Part shown: in pieces, positions 26,598 to 36,600 of the stretch | How positions within the stretch are numbered: the stretch's first letter is position 1 | Layout of the letters: each line of letters opens with the position of its first letter | Assembly (NCBI GenBank): GCA_964501915.1 | Contig: CAZCVP010000011.1 | Span: 1-64,000, forward strand | DNA from: CAYFPX01 sp964501915 | Lineage (GTDB): Bacteria > Myxococcota_A > UBA796 > CAJQPC01 | Direction of reading: 5' to 3' | Length of the DNA: 64,000 bases | Translations under genes and position numbers: made by a program | The notes under the pieces: model-generated | Databases searched by the model: none | What the model was told of the DNA's origin: nothing | Seen by the model: the letters and a program-made list of their open reading frames with translations, nothing else

Positions 26598-27848
26598 GTG
26601 AAGACCCGCCCCTGGCTCCTGCCCACGGTGCTGGGGGTGGCGTCGCTGCCCCTCTACGGGGTGGGCTTCGAGCTGGTCGCCGACACCCACCCCTCGCTGG
26701 TCTACCCCTGGCTCTACTACCCCCTGCTGCTGCTCTCGCTGGCGGCGGCCTGGTGGGTGTGGCGCCACCCCGGCGTCTCCCCGGCCCTGATCGTCGGCTT
26801 CGCCGTGGCCTTCCGCCTGCTCGCCGTCGGCGATCCGCCGTCTCTCTCGAGCGACGTCCACCGCTACGCCTGGGACGGCCGGGTCCAGCGGGCCGGGCTC
26901 AGCCCCTATGCCCACCCACCCGAAGCGCCGGAGCTCGCCGCCCTGAGAGACGCCGAGATCCACCCGCGCATCAACCGCCCCTGGGCCCGCACGGTCTACC
27001 CGCCGGGGGGCCAGCTCCTCTACCGGGTGCTGCCCTTCGACATCACCGCCGTGCGGGGGGTGATGGTGGCCTTCGATGTCCTGACCATGCTGCTCCTGAT
27101 CGGACTGCTGAGCGGACTCGGCCAGGACCCGGCCCGGGTGGTGCTCTATGCCTGGTCCCCCTTCGTGGTCTACGAGGTCGCCAACAACGGTCACCTCGAG
27201 GCGGCGATGCTGCCGCTCCTGGTCGGCGCCGTGTGGGCCCTGCGCCGCGGTCGTCATCGCCTCGTCGGCGGGCTCTGGGGCCTGGCGACGGCGATGAAGC
27301 TCTACCCTGCCCTCGCCGGGGCCGCGCTCTCGCGGTCCTGGCGCACGCTGGTGCCGGCGTGCCTGGTGTTCGCCGGGCTCTACGCCGTCTATGCCTGGCC
27401 GGTGGGCTGGAAGGTGCTGGGGTTCCTGCCCGAGTACGTGGGGGTGGCGGAGGACCACAACATCGGCCTGCGCAGGGTCCTGGAGTGGGGGCTCTCCCCG
27501 GTCCTCGCCGAGCCCCGCCCGGTGGCCTTCGGGCTGTGCGTGCTGCTGTTGATCGCCGGCACGACCTGGGTCTGGCGTCGCGGAGGTCCGCCGGAGCGGA
27601 TCCTGATGGAGGTCGCCGGCGTCTACCTGTTGACCCTCCCCACCGCGCTCCACCCGTGGTACGCGCTCTGGCTCGTGCCCTGGCTCTGCTTCCACCCCCG
27701 CGCCTCCTGGCTGTGGCTGATCGCCGCCCTGCCGCTGTCGTACCTGAAGTACGCCGATCCGGAGGGGCTCATGCCGGGCTGGGTGGTGCCGCTGGAGCTG
27801 CTGCCCGTGGGCGGTCTGCTGGTCTTCGAAGCCTGGAGGGCCCGATGA
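26598..27848 (+). CDS. GT-C type polyprenyl-linked mannosyltransferase-like membrane protein
   Basis: 416 residues from GTG with about ten membrane helices. The catalytic-loop motif LSSDVHRYAWDGRVQRAGLSPY (about 77-98) contains the Asp-x-x-x-Tyr-x-Trp-Asp pattern typical of GT-C/DUF2029-like mannosyltransferases. HPRINRPWARTVYPPGGQLL is the next conserved loop. These enzymes use lipid-linked sugars on the periplasmic side. The stop overlaps the next gene's ATG (ATGA), making it the first of four overlapping genes for glycan or glycolipid assembly. Confidence 0.82.
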   Translation: MKTRPWLLPTVLGVASLPLYGVGFELVADTHPSLVYPWLYYPLLLLSLAAAWWVWRHPGVSPALIVGFAVAFRLLAVGDPPSLSSDVHRYAWDGRVQRAGLSPYAHPPEAPELAALRDAEIHPRINRPWARTVYPPGGQLLYRVLPFDITAVRGVMVAFDVLTMLLLIGLLSGLGQDPARVVLYAWSPFVVYEVANNGHLEAAMLPLLVGAVWALRRGRHRLVGGLWGLATAMKLYPALAGAALSRSWRTLVPACLVFAGLYAVYAWPVGWKVLGFLPEYVGVAEDHNIGLRRVLEWGLSPVLAEPRPVAFGLCVLLLIAGTTWVWRRGGPPERILMEVAGVYLLTLPTALHPWYALWLVPWLCFHPRASWLWLIAALPLSYLKYADPEGLMPGWVVPLELLPVGGLLVFEAWRAR

Positions 27849-29296
27849 GCCTGGTGGGACAGGTCGCGCTGGCGCTCTACCTGGTGCTGGTGCTCGGGCT
27901 GCTGCTCTATGGCACCAACAGCCTGCTGATGGTCGCGGTCCATGCCTGGGGCCGCCGGCGCCTGGCCCGCAGGCCACCGGAGCTGGAGGGCCCGCTGCCG
28001 GTGGTGACCGTCCAGCTCGCGGTCTTCAACGAGGAGAACGTCGTCGCCCGCCTGCTGGAGGCTGTCGGCGCGCTCGACTGGCCCGCGGAGCTCCTGGAGA
28101 TCCAGCTCCTCGACGACTCCACCGACGCCACACCGAGCGTGGCGGCGCCGGTCATCGAGGCCCTGCGGGCCCGGGGACTCGACGTCGTCCACCTGCGACG
28201 CAGAGAGCGCCAGGGCTACAAGGCCGGTGCGCTGGCCGCCGGCCTGGAGGTCGCTCGCGGCGAGTACGTCGCCCTCTTCGACGCCGACTTCGTACCTCCT
28301 CCCAGCTTCCTGCGGGACGCCGTGCCCCACCTGGCCGACCCTGGGATCGCCGCCGTCCAGGGGCGCTGGACCCACCTGAACCGGGACTGGTCCCACCTGA
28401 CCCGGGCCGAGGCCCTGGCCATCGACGGCCACTTCGGCGTCGAGCAGGGGGCCCGCTTCGCGGCGGGCTGGTTCCTCAACTTCAACGGCTCCGCCGGGCT
28501 CTGGCGGCGCGCGGCCATCGACGACGCCGGGGGCTGGTCCGCCGACACCCTCACCGAGGACCTGGACCTCTCCTACCGGGCCCAGCTCCGGGGCTGGCGC
28601 CTGGTCTTCGACCCCGCCCTGGAGTGTCCGGCCGAGCTCCCGGTCCAGATCGGCGCCTTCAAGGCCCAGCAGCGTCGCTGGGCCACCGGCTCGATGCAGA
28701 CCGCCCGCAAGCTGCTGCCCGCCATCTGGCGGTCGAGTGCCTCGTGGGTGGCGAAGCTGCAGGCCAGCCTCCACCTGACCCACTACGCGGTCCACCCCCT
28801 GATCGCCCTGACCGCGGTGCTCTCGGTGCCTTGCGTGCTGCTCCCCGGGGCCGGGGTGGGTCCTCGCAGCCCGTGGGTGCTGCTGCTGCCCCTGGCCCTC
28901 GCCCTGACGGGGCCGACGCTGCTGCACGCCTACGCCCAGCGCACCCTGGAGGGACGACGCCTGCGGGTGTCGGAGTGGGCGATGCTCACCCTCGTCGGCC
29001 TGGGGCTGGCGGTGAGCAACACCCAGGCCGTGATCGACGCCTTCGTGACCCGGAGCCGCGAGTTCGTCCGCACCCCCAAGCTCGGCGTGATCGAGCGCGG
29101 GGATCGACCGGAGAACCACTACCTGCTGCCTCCGGATCCGCTGGTGCGGCTGGAGATCGCCCTGGCGCTCTACTGCCTGCTGGCCGGGCTGGCGCTCCTG
29201 GCGGTGGGCATCTACGAGGCCGCTCCCTTCCTGCTGCTCGACGCCGCGGCCTTCGCCACCGTGGCCCGGCTCGGCTGGCGCAGGGTGCGTGCGTGA
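27845..29296 (+). CDS. Membrane glycosyltransferase family 2 (cellulose-synthase-like)
   Basis: 483 residues. One N-terminal helix (about 8-30) is followed by a GT-A domain with all processive-type motifs: LLDDSTDAT (first Asp), ALFDADFVPPPSFL (DxD), TEDLDLSYRAQLRG (TED) and KAQQRRWATG (QxxRW). Four or five further helices lie in the C-terminal third. The QxxRW motif predicts a synthase of the CesA/Csl type rather than a single-transfer enzyme. Its stop overlaps the next gene's GTG by four bases. Probably builds an exopolysaccharide or a glucosylated lipid; sugar donor unknown. Confidence 0.9.
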   Translation: MSLVGQVALALYLVLVLGLLLYGTNSLLMVAVHAWGRRRLARRPPELEGPLPVVTVQLAVFNEENVVARLLEAVGALDWPAELLEIQLLDDSTDATPSVAAPVIEALRARGLDVVHLRRRERQGYKAGALAAGLEVARGEYVALFDADFVPPPSFLRDAVPHLADPGIAAVQGRWTHLNRDWSHLTRAEALAIDGHFGVEQGARFAAGWFLNFNGSAGLWRRAAIDDAGGWSADTLTEDLDLSYRAQLRGWRLVFDPALECPAELPVQIGAFKAQQRRWATGSMQTARKLLPAIWRSSASWVAKLQASLHLTHYAVHPLIALTAVLSVPCVLLPGAGVGPRSPWVLLLPLALALTGPTLLHAYAQRTLEGRRLRVSEWAMLTLVGLGLAVSNTQAVIDAFVTRSREFVRTPKLGVIERGDRPENHYLLPPDPLVRLEIALALYCLLAGLALLAVGIYEAAPFLLLDAAAFATVARLGWRRVRA

Positions 29297-29970
29297 AGGT
29301 CGCCGCGGTGTTGCCGGCCCTGGACGAGGCGGCGAGCCTGCCGGGCGTGCTCTCGGCCCTGCCGCCGTCCTACGGCGCGGTGGTGGTCGACGGGGGCAGC
29401 ACCGACGGGACCGCCGAGCGGGCTCGCAAGGCCGGTGCAGTGGTCGTGACCGAGGCCCGCCGCGGCTACGGGCTGGCCTGCGAGACCGGTGCGCAGGCCG
29501 CGCGGGACCTGGGCGCCGAGATCGTCGTCTTCCTCGACGCCGGCGGCACGGTCGACCCCGCGGACGTGTCGGCCGTGGTGGCGCCGGTGCTGGCCGGGGT
29601 CGCCGACCTGGCCCTCGGCAGCCGGGTCCTCGGGGATCGGGAGCCCGGGGCCCTGGGCTGGACCCAGCGAGGGGGCAACGCCCTCGCCTGCGCGGTGATC
29701 CGGGCGCGGACCGGCCAGCGCTACACCGACCTGGCTCCGATCCGAGCCCTGCGGCTCACGGAGCTGGTCCGCCTGGATCTGCGGCAGCAGGCCCACGGCT
29801 GGCCGGTGGAGCTGCAGGTCCGGGCGGCCACCCGGTGCCTCCGGGTCGTCGAGGTGCCGATCCGGGCCCGGCGTCGCCGCAGCGGCCGCTCCAAGGTCTC
29901 CGGGTCGCTGCGCGGGTCGATCCGGGCGGGCGCGGCTATCTTGCGTGTCGTGCTGGAGTCGTCCCGATGA
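29293..29970 (+). CDS. Glycosyltransferase family 2, polyprenol-phosphate sugar transferase-like
   Basis: 225 residues from GTG 29293. Motifs are VLPALDEAASLPGVLSAL, VVDGGSTDGTAERARKAGAVV, FLDAGGTVDPADV (DxD position occupied by D-A-G) and LALGSRVLGD. The end is VEVPIRARRRRSGRSKVSG, as in DPM1/UDP-glucose-lipid transferases. It lacks membrane helices, so it is the soluble type. The DAG in place of DxD is atypical. Overlaps both neighbours by four bases. It likely makes the lipid-linked sugar used by the GT-C enzyme of the same operon; this is inference. Confidence 0.87.
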   Translation: MKVAAVLPALDEAASLPGVLSALPPSYGAVVVDGGSTDGTAERARKAGAVVVTEARRGYGLACETGAQAARDLGAEIVVFLDAGGTVDPADVSAVVAPVLAGVADLALGSRVLGDREPGALGWTQRGGNALACAVIRARTGQRYTDLAPIRALRLTELVRLDLRQQAHGWPVELQVRAATRCLRVVEVPIRARRRRSGRSKVSGSLRGSIRAGAAILRVVLESSR

Positions 29971-31604
29971 GCCGCACCGGGTGGGCGGTCGCCGTGATCA
30001 GCAAGCTGCCGCGCCCCGGCCGCACCAAGACCCGCCTGGCGCGCACCCTCGGGGAACCCGCCGCCCTCGCCCTACACCGCGCCTTCCTGGAGGACGAGCT
30101 CGACCAGCTCGACCGGCCCCGATCCTGGTCGCTCCACCTGGTGCACGACGCCCCCGAGGGTCCCGAGGAGCGCATGGCCCTGGAGGCCCTGCTCGGCGAC
30201 CGGGCGACGAGCCTCGTTCCCGGCGGCGAGGGACTCGCCGAGGAGCTCCTGGCCGCCTTCCAGCTCCTGCTCGCCGATCACGAGCGGGCCGTCATCGTCA
30301 GCGGCGACGTACCCCAGCTCGGGGCGGACCGTGTCCAGGCCGCACTGGGCGCACTGGACACGGCCGACGTCGTCCTCGGCGCCGGCCCGGACGGTGGCTA
30401 CTACCTCGTCGGCCTGCGCCAGCCCCACGACCTCTTCACCTCCGTGCCGATGAGCACCGGTGCCGTGGCCAACGCGACCCTGGCCCTGGCCGCGCGCCGG
30501 GGCCTGTCGACGGCCGAGGTCGACAGCCTCACGGACATCGACGAGGCGCAGGACCTGCTCGCCCTCGCGGGCTGTGAGCCCGGTCGCGCGCGGGCGACCC
30601 GGGCCGTGGTGGACGGACTCGAGCGCGGCGAGGTCGCCCCCGCCCTGCCCTCCGAGCTCCAGCTCGAGGTCAGCAGTCGCTGCAACCTCCGCTGCAAGGG
30701 CTGTCGCATCACCTTCGACGACCTCGGCCCCCAGCGCGACCTCACCCTCGAGGAGTACCGCCGGGTGGTCGGGGGGCTGCCCGATCTGCGGCGGATCGCC
30801 TTCCAGCTCAACGGCGAGTCGCTGCTCAACCCCGCCGTGTTCGACATGATCCGTGAGGCGAGCGCTGCGGGCCTGGAGACGGTGCTCAACACCAACGGCA
30901 CCCTGTTGGACCCGGCCCGTCGGGCGGCGCTCTTGGCCTCGGGGCTCGACGAGCTGCGGGTCTCGCTGGACGGGGCCACCGCGTCGACCGTCTCGACGAT
31001 GGCCGACGCCGAGGTCTTCGACAAGGTCGTCGCCGGCGTACGGGCGCTGGTCGCAGAGCGGGGTCGGGCTCGGCGTCCTCGGATCGGGCTGTGGATGGTC
31101 GGCAACCGCGACAACATCGGCGAGCTGCCTGCCCTGGTGATGCTCGCGGCGGACCTCGGCGCCGACGAGGTCTACCTCCAGCGGCTGGTGCTCTTCGGGC
31201 AGGGCACCGCCACCGCCGAGCGCTCGCTCCACGGCCGGGTCGACGCCCGCGTCCGGGCCCTGATCGCCGAGGCCGAGTCGGTGGCCACGCGCACCGGAGT
31301 CGCCCTGAGGGCCTCGGGCCGCGTGCCGCTGCTGGAGAGCCTGGAGCCCACGGGCGGCGACCGCCCCCAGCTCGGCTGCTGGCGCCCCTGGCGCACCGCC
31401 ACCGTCACCGCTTCGGGTCGGGTCCTGCCCTGCTGCATCTCCAGCTTCCTCGAGCCCTATGACGCGCTGGAGCGCGGGGACCTGGACCAGCAGAGCTGGG
31501 CCGAGATCTGGAACGGGCCCCGCTACAGGGCCCTGCGCCGGGGCATCCTCTCGGGGGAGCCGCTGTCCTGCTGTGCCCGCTGCGGGCTGGACTGGAGCCT
31601 GTAG
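29967..31604 (+). CDS. DUF2064 glycosyltransferase-like domain fused to radical SAM/SPASM domain
   Basis: 545 residues. Residues 1-215 match the DUF2064/TIGR04282 'rSAM/selenodomain-associated transferase 1' family: SKLPRPGRTKTRLARTLGE, GDVPQLGADRV, LGAGPDGGYYLVGL, VDSLTDIDEAQDL. Residues 225-545 are radical SAM: CNLRCKGC (Cys 239/243/246) binds the [4Fe-4S] cluster for S-adenosylmethionine. NGESLLNP, LNTNGTLLDP and RVSLDGATASTVSTMADAEVF follow, then a SPASM-type cysteine set (CWRPW, VLPCCIS, CCARCG). The two families normally appear as neighbouring genes; here they are one polypeptide with no stop or restart between them. Substrate unknown. Last gene of the glycosyltransferase operon. Confidence 0.85.
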   Translation: MSRTGWAVAVISKLPRPGRTKTRLARTLGEPAALALHRAFLEDELDQLDRPRSWSLHLVHDAPEGPEERMALEALLGDRATSLVPGGEGLAEELLAAFQLLLADHERAVIVSGDVPQLGADRVQAALGALDTADVVLGAGPDGGYYLVGLRQPHDLFTSVPMSTGAVANATLALAARRGLSTAEVDSLTDIDEAQDLLALAGCEPGRARATRAVVDGLERGEVAPALPSELQLEVSSRCNLRCKGCRITFDDLGPQRDLTLEEYRRVVGGLPDLRRIAFQLNGESLLNPAVFDMIREASAAGLETVLNTNGTLLDPARRAALLASGLDELRVSLDGATASTVSTMADAEVFDKVVAGVRALVAERGRARRPRIGLWMVGNRDNIGELPALVMLAADLGADEVYLQRLVLFGQGTATAERSLHGRVDARVRALIAEAESVATRTGVALRASGRVPLLESLEPTGGDRPQLGCWRPWRTATVTASGRVLPCCISSFLEPYDALERGDLDQQSWAEIWNGPRYRALRRGILSGEPLSCCARCGLDWSL

Positions 31605-31942
31605 CCCCCCGCCGGGCCCAGACCATGGGCTCGAGCAAGCCCGGCAGCAGCCTCCTGGTGGACGGTGTCCAGCTCGGACCCACCCGCTGGAGCGGGGACG
31701 TGCCGGCCCACCGGAACCCGGAGCCAGCGGACCGGGCCGAGGTCCATGACCTGCCCAACCGGGTCGACATCGTCGACAGTTCACCCTCCCACGAGACTCC
31801 AGGCGCATGACCCCGAGTCCGGGAGGTCGAACGACGAGCGAACCTCGAAGACGCCGAGAACCAGGACCCCGCTTCCCACCAAGCACGATGCTGGCTATCG
31901 TCAGCGTCCGGGGCACCTCCACCCCGAACGCCCGAGGTCTTC
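31605..31942. other. Intergenic region, nothing recognised
   Basis: 338 bp between the radical SAM gene and the next secreted protein. A 61-codon frame (31625-31810) has no RBS and no familiar sequence. No tRNA, terminator with U-run or repeat was seen. It should contain the promoter for the next gene. Confidence 0.5.
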
Positions 31943-32797
31943 ATGCCCCTCTCCATCTTGGCCGCGCTGCTCCTCTCGAACCCCGCACTGGCCGACAACG
32001 CCTGCCAGCCCGGCGCGTTCGCGGGCTTCATCCAGGATCTCGGATCCATCCTGGGCTCCGCCGCAGCGAGCATCGAAGACCACCTCTTCGGAGAGCCGGC
32101 TCCCTCGTCCATCACCAGGGAGGCCGACGAAGACGAGTGGAAGGCCCTGCGAGAAGAGGTCGCCAGCTTCGAGGACCACCCGATGAGAGGACTGGTTCGC
32201 AAGACCTCCAACGACAGGAAGCTCGCACGGGGCGAGATCCTCACCGCCACGGAGAAGCGCCCCGACGGCATGATCGAGGAGATGACCGTCGGCATCGTCG
32301 ACGTGCCCTACGACCAGTTCGTCCAGGCGATCCGGCCCGCGGACTGGGGCGTCACGCGCTTCGGCACCGCCGCCGGCGAGGTGACCGGCGCCGAAGTAGA
32401 CGACCAGGGGCGCCCGATCCGCCAGCACGAGCGCATGATCCTCGAGACCCCCTTCTCCGAGCACCTCAACTGGGCCGATGGCGCCTACGCGGGCTTCAAG
32501 CACCTCGACATGACCAAGACCGAGGAGATCACCTACGGCGAAGGCGAGGCCACGGTCCGGTGGAGGGTCTACAACTCCGACAACGACACCGTGCAGCAGG
32601 ACATCGGCTACGTACGCTTCGAGGCGGTGGACAGCGGCACGAAGGTCACCTTCCACTCGGCCCACAAGTACACGGACTCCTACCTCGCCCCCTTCACAGG
32701 CCTCCTGGAGGGCGTCGGAGACGAGCTGACCGCCGATGGCCTGAGCGACTACTTCACCGGCGTCATCGAGCACTACCGGGAGCAGGCCCGGCCCTGA
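31943..32797 (+). CDS. Secreted protein with SRPBCC/START-like C-terminal region
   Basis: 284 residues. The signal peptide is PLSILAALLLSNPALA. A helical N-terminal region (to about 95) is followed by a beta-rich domain (VGIVDVPYDQFVQAI, WGVTRFGTAAGEV, RVYNSDNDTVQQDIGYVRFEAV) and the C-terminal helix LTADGLSDYFTGVIEHYREQARP. The helix after DSGTKVTFHSAHKYT fits the SRPBCC (Bet v1-like) fold used for lipid or ligand binding and polyketide cyclases. The fold assignment is by pattern only. Isolated transcription unit. Confidence 0.65.
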   Translation: MPLSILAALLLSNPALADNACQPGAFAGFIQDLGSILGSAAASIEDHLFGEPAPSSITREADEDEWKALREEVASFEDHPMRGLVRKTSNDRKLARGEILTATEKRPDGMIEEMTVGIVDVPYDQFVQAIRPADWGVTRFGTAAGEVTGAEVDDQGRPIRQHERMILETPFSEHLNWADGAYAGFKHLDMTKTEEITYGEGEATVRWRVYNSDNDTVQQDIGYVRFEAVDSGTKVTFHSAHKYTDSYLAPFTGLLEGVGDELTADGLSDYFTGVIEHYREQARP

Positions 32798-33675
32798 CCC
32801 GCCGGGGAGAGATGTTGTCGTCATGGGGGGGAAGTAGTTGTCGTTGCGCACGTGCTGCCTGGACCGGCGACCTTCTCCATCCTCGCAGGCCTTCGACGAT
32901 CGGCCAGGGGACGACCACCACAGGGAGAGGGGCGAGCGGCGTAGCCTCATGGAGACGGGCGGAGAGCGATGGGAACCAGACCTTCGACGAGGGCGGGCGG
33001 GGGTGCGTCCGCGGTGCGACGGGGGGTCCGCCGAGCACATGAGGCGGCACGAGGCCAGGCCGGAAGCGGGCTCCTGGGCCGTCAACTCGGGCGGCGAGCC
33101 CGCGCTCCGCGCCCCCGTCGCCTGGCTTGCTCACGTGATTTCAGGCACTTCCGCTCCTCAATCGGGTGCTACAGGTGGACCGATCAGATCCGACCAGCTC
33201 GGTCGACAGTTCGGCCGTCACCGGTCAGCGAACAGCCATCAGCAAAGCGGCCTTCTTCCTTGCTGATCGCTGAGCGCTGTCTGCTGCTGGCTCGCTCGAA
33301 CTGTTGGCCAGGCTGATCGGTCCCGATACAGCACCCTTCATCGTCACAGCTCCGGGCTCCGCCCTCCGCCTCGCTGCGCTCGCGGCACCTGAAACCACGT
33401 CGCGGCGCCATGCCGTACGGTCCCTCCGCTGCGCTCCGGGCTTTCGCCCGCCTGCGGCCCGGTCCACAATGCCCCACACCCTCCTAGCGAAGCTCCGCCT
33501 CAAACCCCGATCTGCGCGCGCGTGGGGTGCCACAGATGCGGTTGGCGCGGTGCCAACGCCATCTGCGCGCGCAGCGAGCAACGCTCCTCCTCGAGTCGTC
33601 GAGAGCATCCTCCGGGCCGGAATCCGACCCCGGAGAACTTGACCCGGTGAGTTGAGTTCTGGGGGATGGAGGCGA
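32798..33675. other. Long intergenic region with no convincing gene
   Basis: About 880 bp between the secreted protein and the kinase pair. Codon patterns in all frames are unnatural (Arg/Ser/Pro/Cys-rich shadows). It contains the inverted repeat listed separately (33164-33336) and a stretch with many CG-rich words such as gcggcgccatg near 33400. It may be remnant mobile or repeat DNA. Confidence 0.6.
33164..33336. repeat. Imperfect 173-bp inverted repeat (MITE-like or structured element)
   Basis: Outer arms 33164-33187 and 33313-33336 match at 19 of 24 positions in inverted orientation, including an exact 11-mer ggaccgatcag (33177-33187 / 33313-33323) and an exact outer 7-mer gggtgct. Inner arms 33226-33245 and 33260-33279 match at 17 of 20 positions around a 14-base loop. 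It lies in a non-coding gap and could be a miniature inverted-repeat element or a structured RNA. Confidence 0.7.
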
Positions 33676-36600
33676 CTAGCGGCCGCTGAGGCCGTAGGGG
33701 GCCAGCAGCCCATCGAGGGTCCCCGAGCTGCGCAGGGAGTCCAGCAGGTCGTCGACGTCCGAGGCGCTGAGCGCGGTGCCCTCTCCCACCAGCACCGTGT
33801 GGTTGTAGACCTGGTCGAGCTGCTCGGAGACCAGCAGGAGCTGCTCGAGGCCGGGCTCGTCCTGGAGGAGCTGGAGCAACCACGCCCTGGTGACGACGGC
33901 GACCTCCGCTCGCCCGTCGAGGACGAGGTCGAGGGCGCCCTGGGGAGCGTCGGCGAACTCCACGTCGAATCGCTCGCTCAGCGTGTCGGGGTCGGCCTCC
34001 ATGCTCGCGAACCCGTAGTGGTAGCCGCGCACGACGGCGAGCTTGTGCCCGGCGACGCTGTCGAACCACCGCTGGTCCCGGCCCGGTCTCTGGAGGGCGA
34101 CGTAGACCTCTCCTCCCCGGAGATAGGTGTGCGAGGGGCTCACCGGGCGATCCGTCCAGCCCCAGGTCTTGGACTCGAAGAACAGCAGGTCGAAGGCGCC
34201 GGCTTCGTGGTCGCTGTAGCGCCCGGAGGCGGTCGTCGGCACGAACTCGAACGTCCACGCGCTCTGGGCCTCGTTGAGGGCGTCGATCAGGTCGAGGGTC
34301 AGACCCCGCCAGCGGCCGGCCGGCTCCTGCTCCACGAAGGGCGGAAAGACGTAGCCGCCGACCCGGACGGTCGCTCCCCGACTCTGCGCCAGCGCCGAGG
34401 TGGTGGTGCCCGCCTCGGCCGGGTCGAGCTGGAAGGCGCACTCCTCCACGGCGGGATGCCCGAGGATGTCCGCCTCGAGCTCGCTGAACTTCCGGATGTC
34501 GCAGGTCCCGATGCCGCGCAGGTCGCCCATCGGGGGCCACTTCAGCGGCAGCTCCCCGGACACGATGCCCTGGAAGATGGACTCCAGTCCGGTCCGGATG
34601 ACCTCCTGCTCCGCGAGGGGAAGGGAGGTCCGCATCAGCAGTCCTCCGTGGGGGATGCCACGCCTCTCCCAGAGGCGCCGGTAGCCGCGACCCTGGTGGC
34701 GTCCCCCCTCACCGATCGCGGCGTCGAGGACCTCCTTGTAGGCAGCCCCGAGGCGATGCTCGGCCGGACCGAGGGGGCGCCCGATGACCTGGTCGACCGT
34801 CGCGTCGTGATCGGTGTTGTGGACGATGCGGACCTCCGGGCGGGCGAAGTGCTCACCCCACCGGAGGCAGGGGATCACCTTGCCGGACGTTGACAGCTCG
34901 TTGCCGTAGTGGACCTCCAGCTCGCCGTCCGGACCGGCCACCTCGTCGATGAACCGGTCCAGGAGGTGGGGAGTCAGCGTCTGTCCTTCGGGCAGCCACT
35001 CGTCCAGGGTCGATCCCAGGGGGGTGAACAGCACCGAGGAGTAGACGGAGAGGTCGTTGGCTCCGATGTTGCAGCCCACCCACTCCAGTGCCGGCGTCTC
35101 CGCGGGGTCCACCTGGCCACGGCTCAGGAGCCACTTCAGGTAGATGTAGACATAGCCACTGGCGTGGATGAGATCGAAGGGCGCCAGCTCGCGCTGGATG
35201 GCCTCCGGGCTCTGGCTGCCCAGGAACGACGCGCTCCGGTGCTCCAGGACGAGGGTCGGGTGCAGATCCAGGTCTGGCCGCTCCCGTCGTACCCAGTCCA
35301 CCAGCGCCGCGTGGAGCCTGTCGAAGGCCTTGGCGTTGCGCGGTACGTCGGACTGGGTGTAGGTGATCGCGAGCAGGCGCAGGCGGGCTTCGTGGCGCAC
35401 CCTGGCTGTCGGCTGGCTGTCGCTGGTGGCGAGCTGCGGGAGCGGGAGCCAGGCGGTCGAGAACCGCTGCGCCAGCTCGACGGGAATGGTGGCCAGCCGG
35501 CCGTCTACCTCGGCCTCCAGGCCCGACCGCCGCTCGGCATGGACCCCCTCCTGCTCCAGCGCGTCCAGCCACCTGGAGACCCAGATCCCCTGCAGCGTGG
35601 CGAGGTTCTCCCCCTCCAGCAGGAGCTGGTGCTGGCCTCTCCGGGTCTCGCGCAGCGTGACGTCGGTGAACCGGGGCCACAACGCCTGGTGCAGCGCGAC
35701 GCCGGCGATCGCCAGCAGCACCAGGCCGGCCACCCAGGGGAGCAGTCCCCCGGGTGCTCCGAAACGGGGGAGTCGCTCCCCGCGAGACCGACGCCGGGTC
35801 CGGGTCGCGTCCACCACCGGTTCACCCGCGTCCTGTCGTCCCACCGGTGCGCTCCCCGACCCGGGGGTCGGCGGGCTCCCCGATCCGATCGAGACGGAGT
35901 CTTCGACCGCTGCCTGCCGCTCGCTCGCGAGGGCCACTCCCTGCAGCGCCGCTCGCATCTTCCTCGCCGATGGGTAGCGGTCGTCCGGACGCATCGCCGT
36001 CGCCGTCTCGTAGACCCCGACCAGGAAGGACGGCACGTCGGGGATCTCCGACAGCTCCGGGTCGAGTCCGACGGGAGGCCCGCCGGACAGCATCTGGTAG
36101 AGGGTCCGCCCCATGGCGTAGAGGTCCGAGCGGGCGTCGGCCTCGCCGCTCCACTGCTCCGGCGCCATGAAGTTCAGCGTGCCCATCACGGACATGGTCG
36201 CGGTGAGCTTGGTGCCGTCCAGGACGGACGCGATGCCGAAGTCGACGAGCTTGGGCCCATCCCGGCAGAGGATCACGTTGCTGGGCTTGAGGTCGCGGTG
36301 GATGACCCCCTGCCGGTGGATGTAGTCGAGGGCCTCCAGCACCCGGATGGCCAGATCGATCGCCTCGCTGACGGGAATGGCGCCCGTGCGCGCGATGCGG
36401 GCCTCGAGGCTCTCCCCCTCCAGGAGGTCCATCTCGATGAACGGCTCCCCGCCCCGCCCCACGCCGAGCGTGTTGACCTTGACGATGCCCGGGTGGGACA
36501 TCCGCGAGAGCAGGGCGGCCTCACGCTGGAATCGCTTGACCTGGCTCTCGCTGGGCAGGTGCTCGCGCCGGAGGATCTTGAGCGCCACCCGCCTGCGCAG

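Noticed and set aside
31625..31810. 61-codon ORF in the intergenic gap
   Set aside because: No ribosome site, no recognisable sequence and atypical composition.
32838..33266. 142-codon plus-strand ORF and other frames in the 32.8-33.7 kb gap
   Set aside because: Composition is Arg/Ser/Cys-rich in every frame, with no motif or convincing start.
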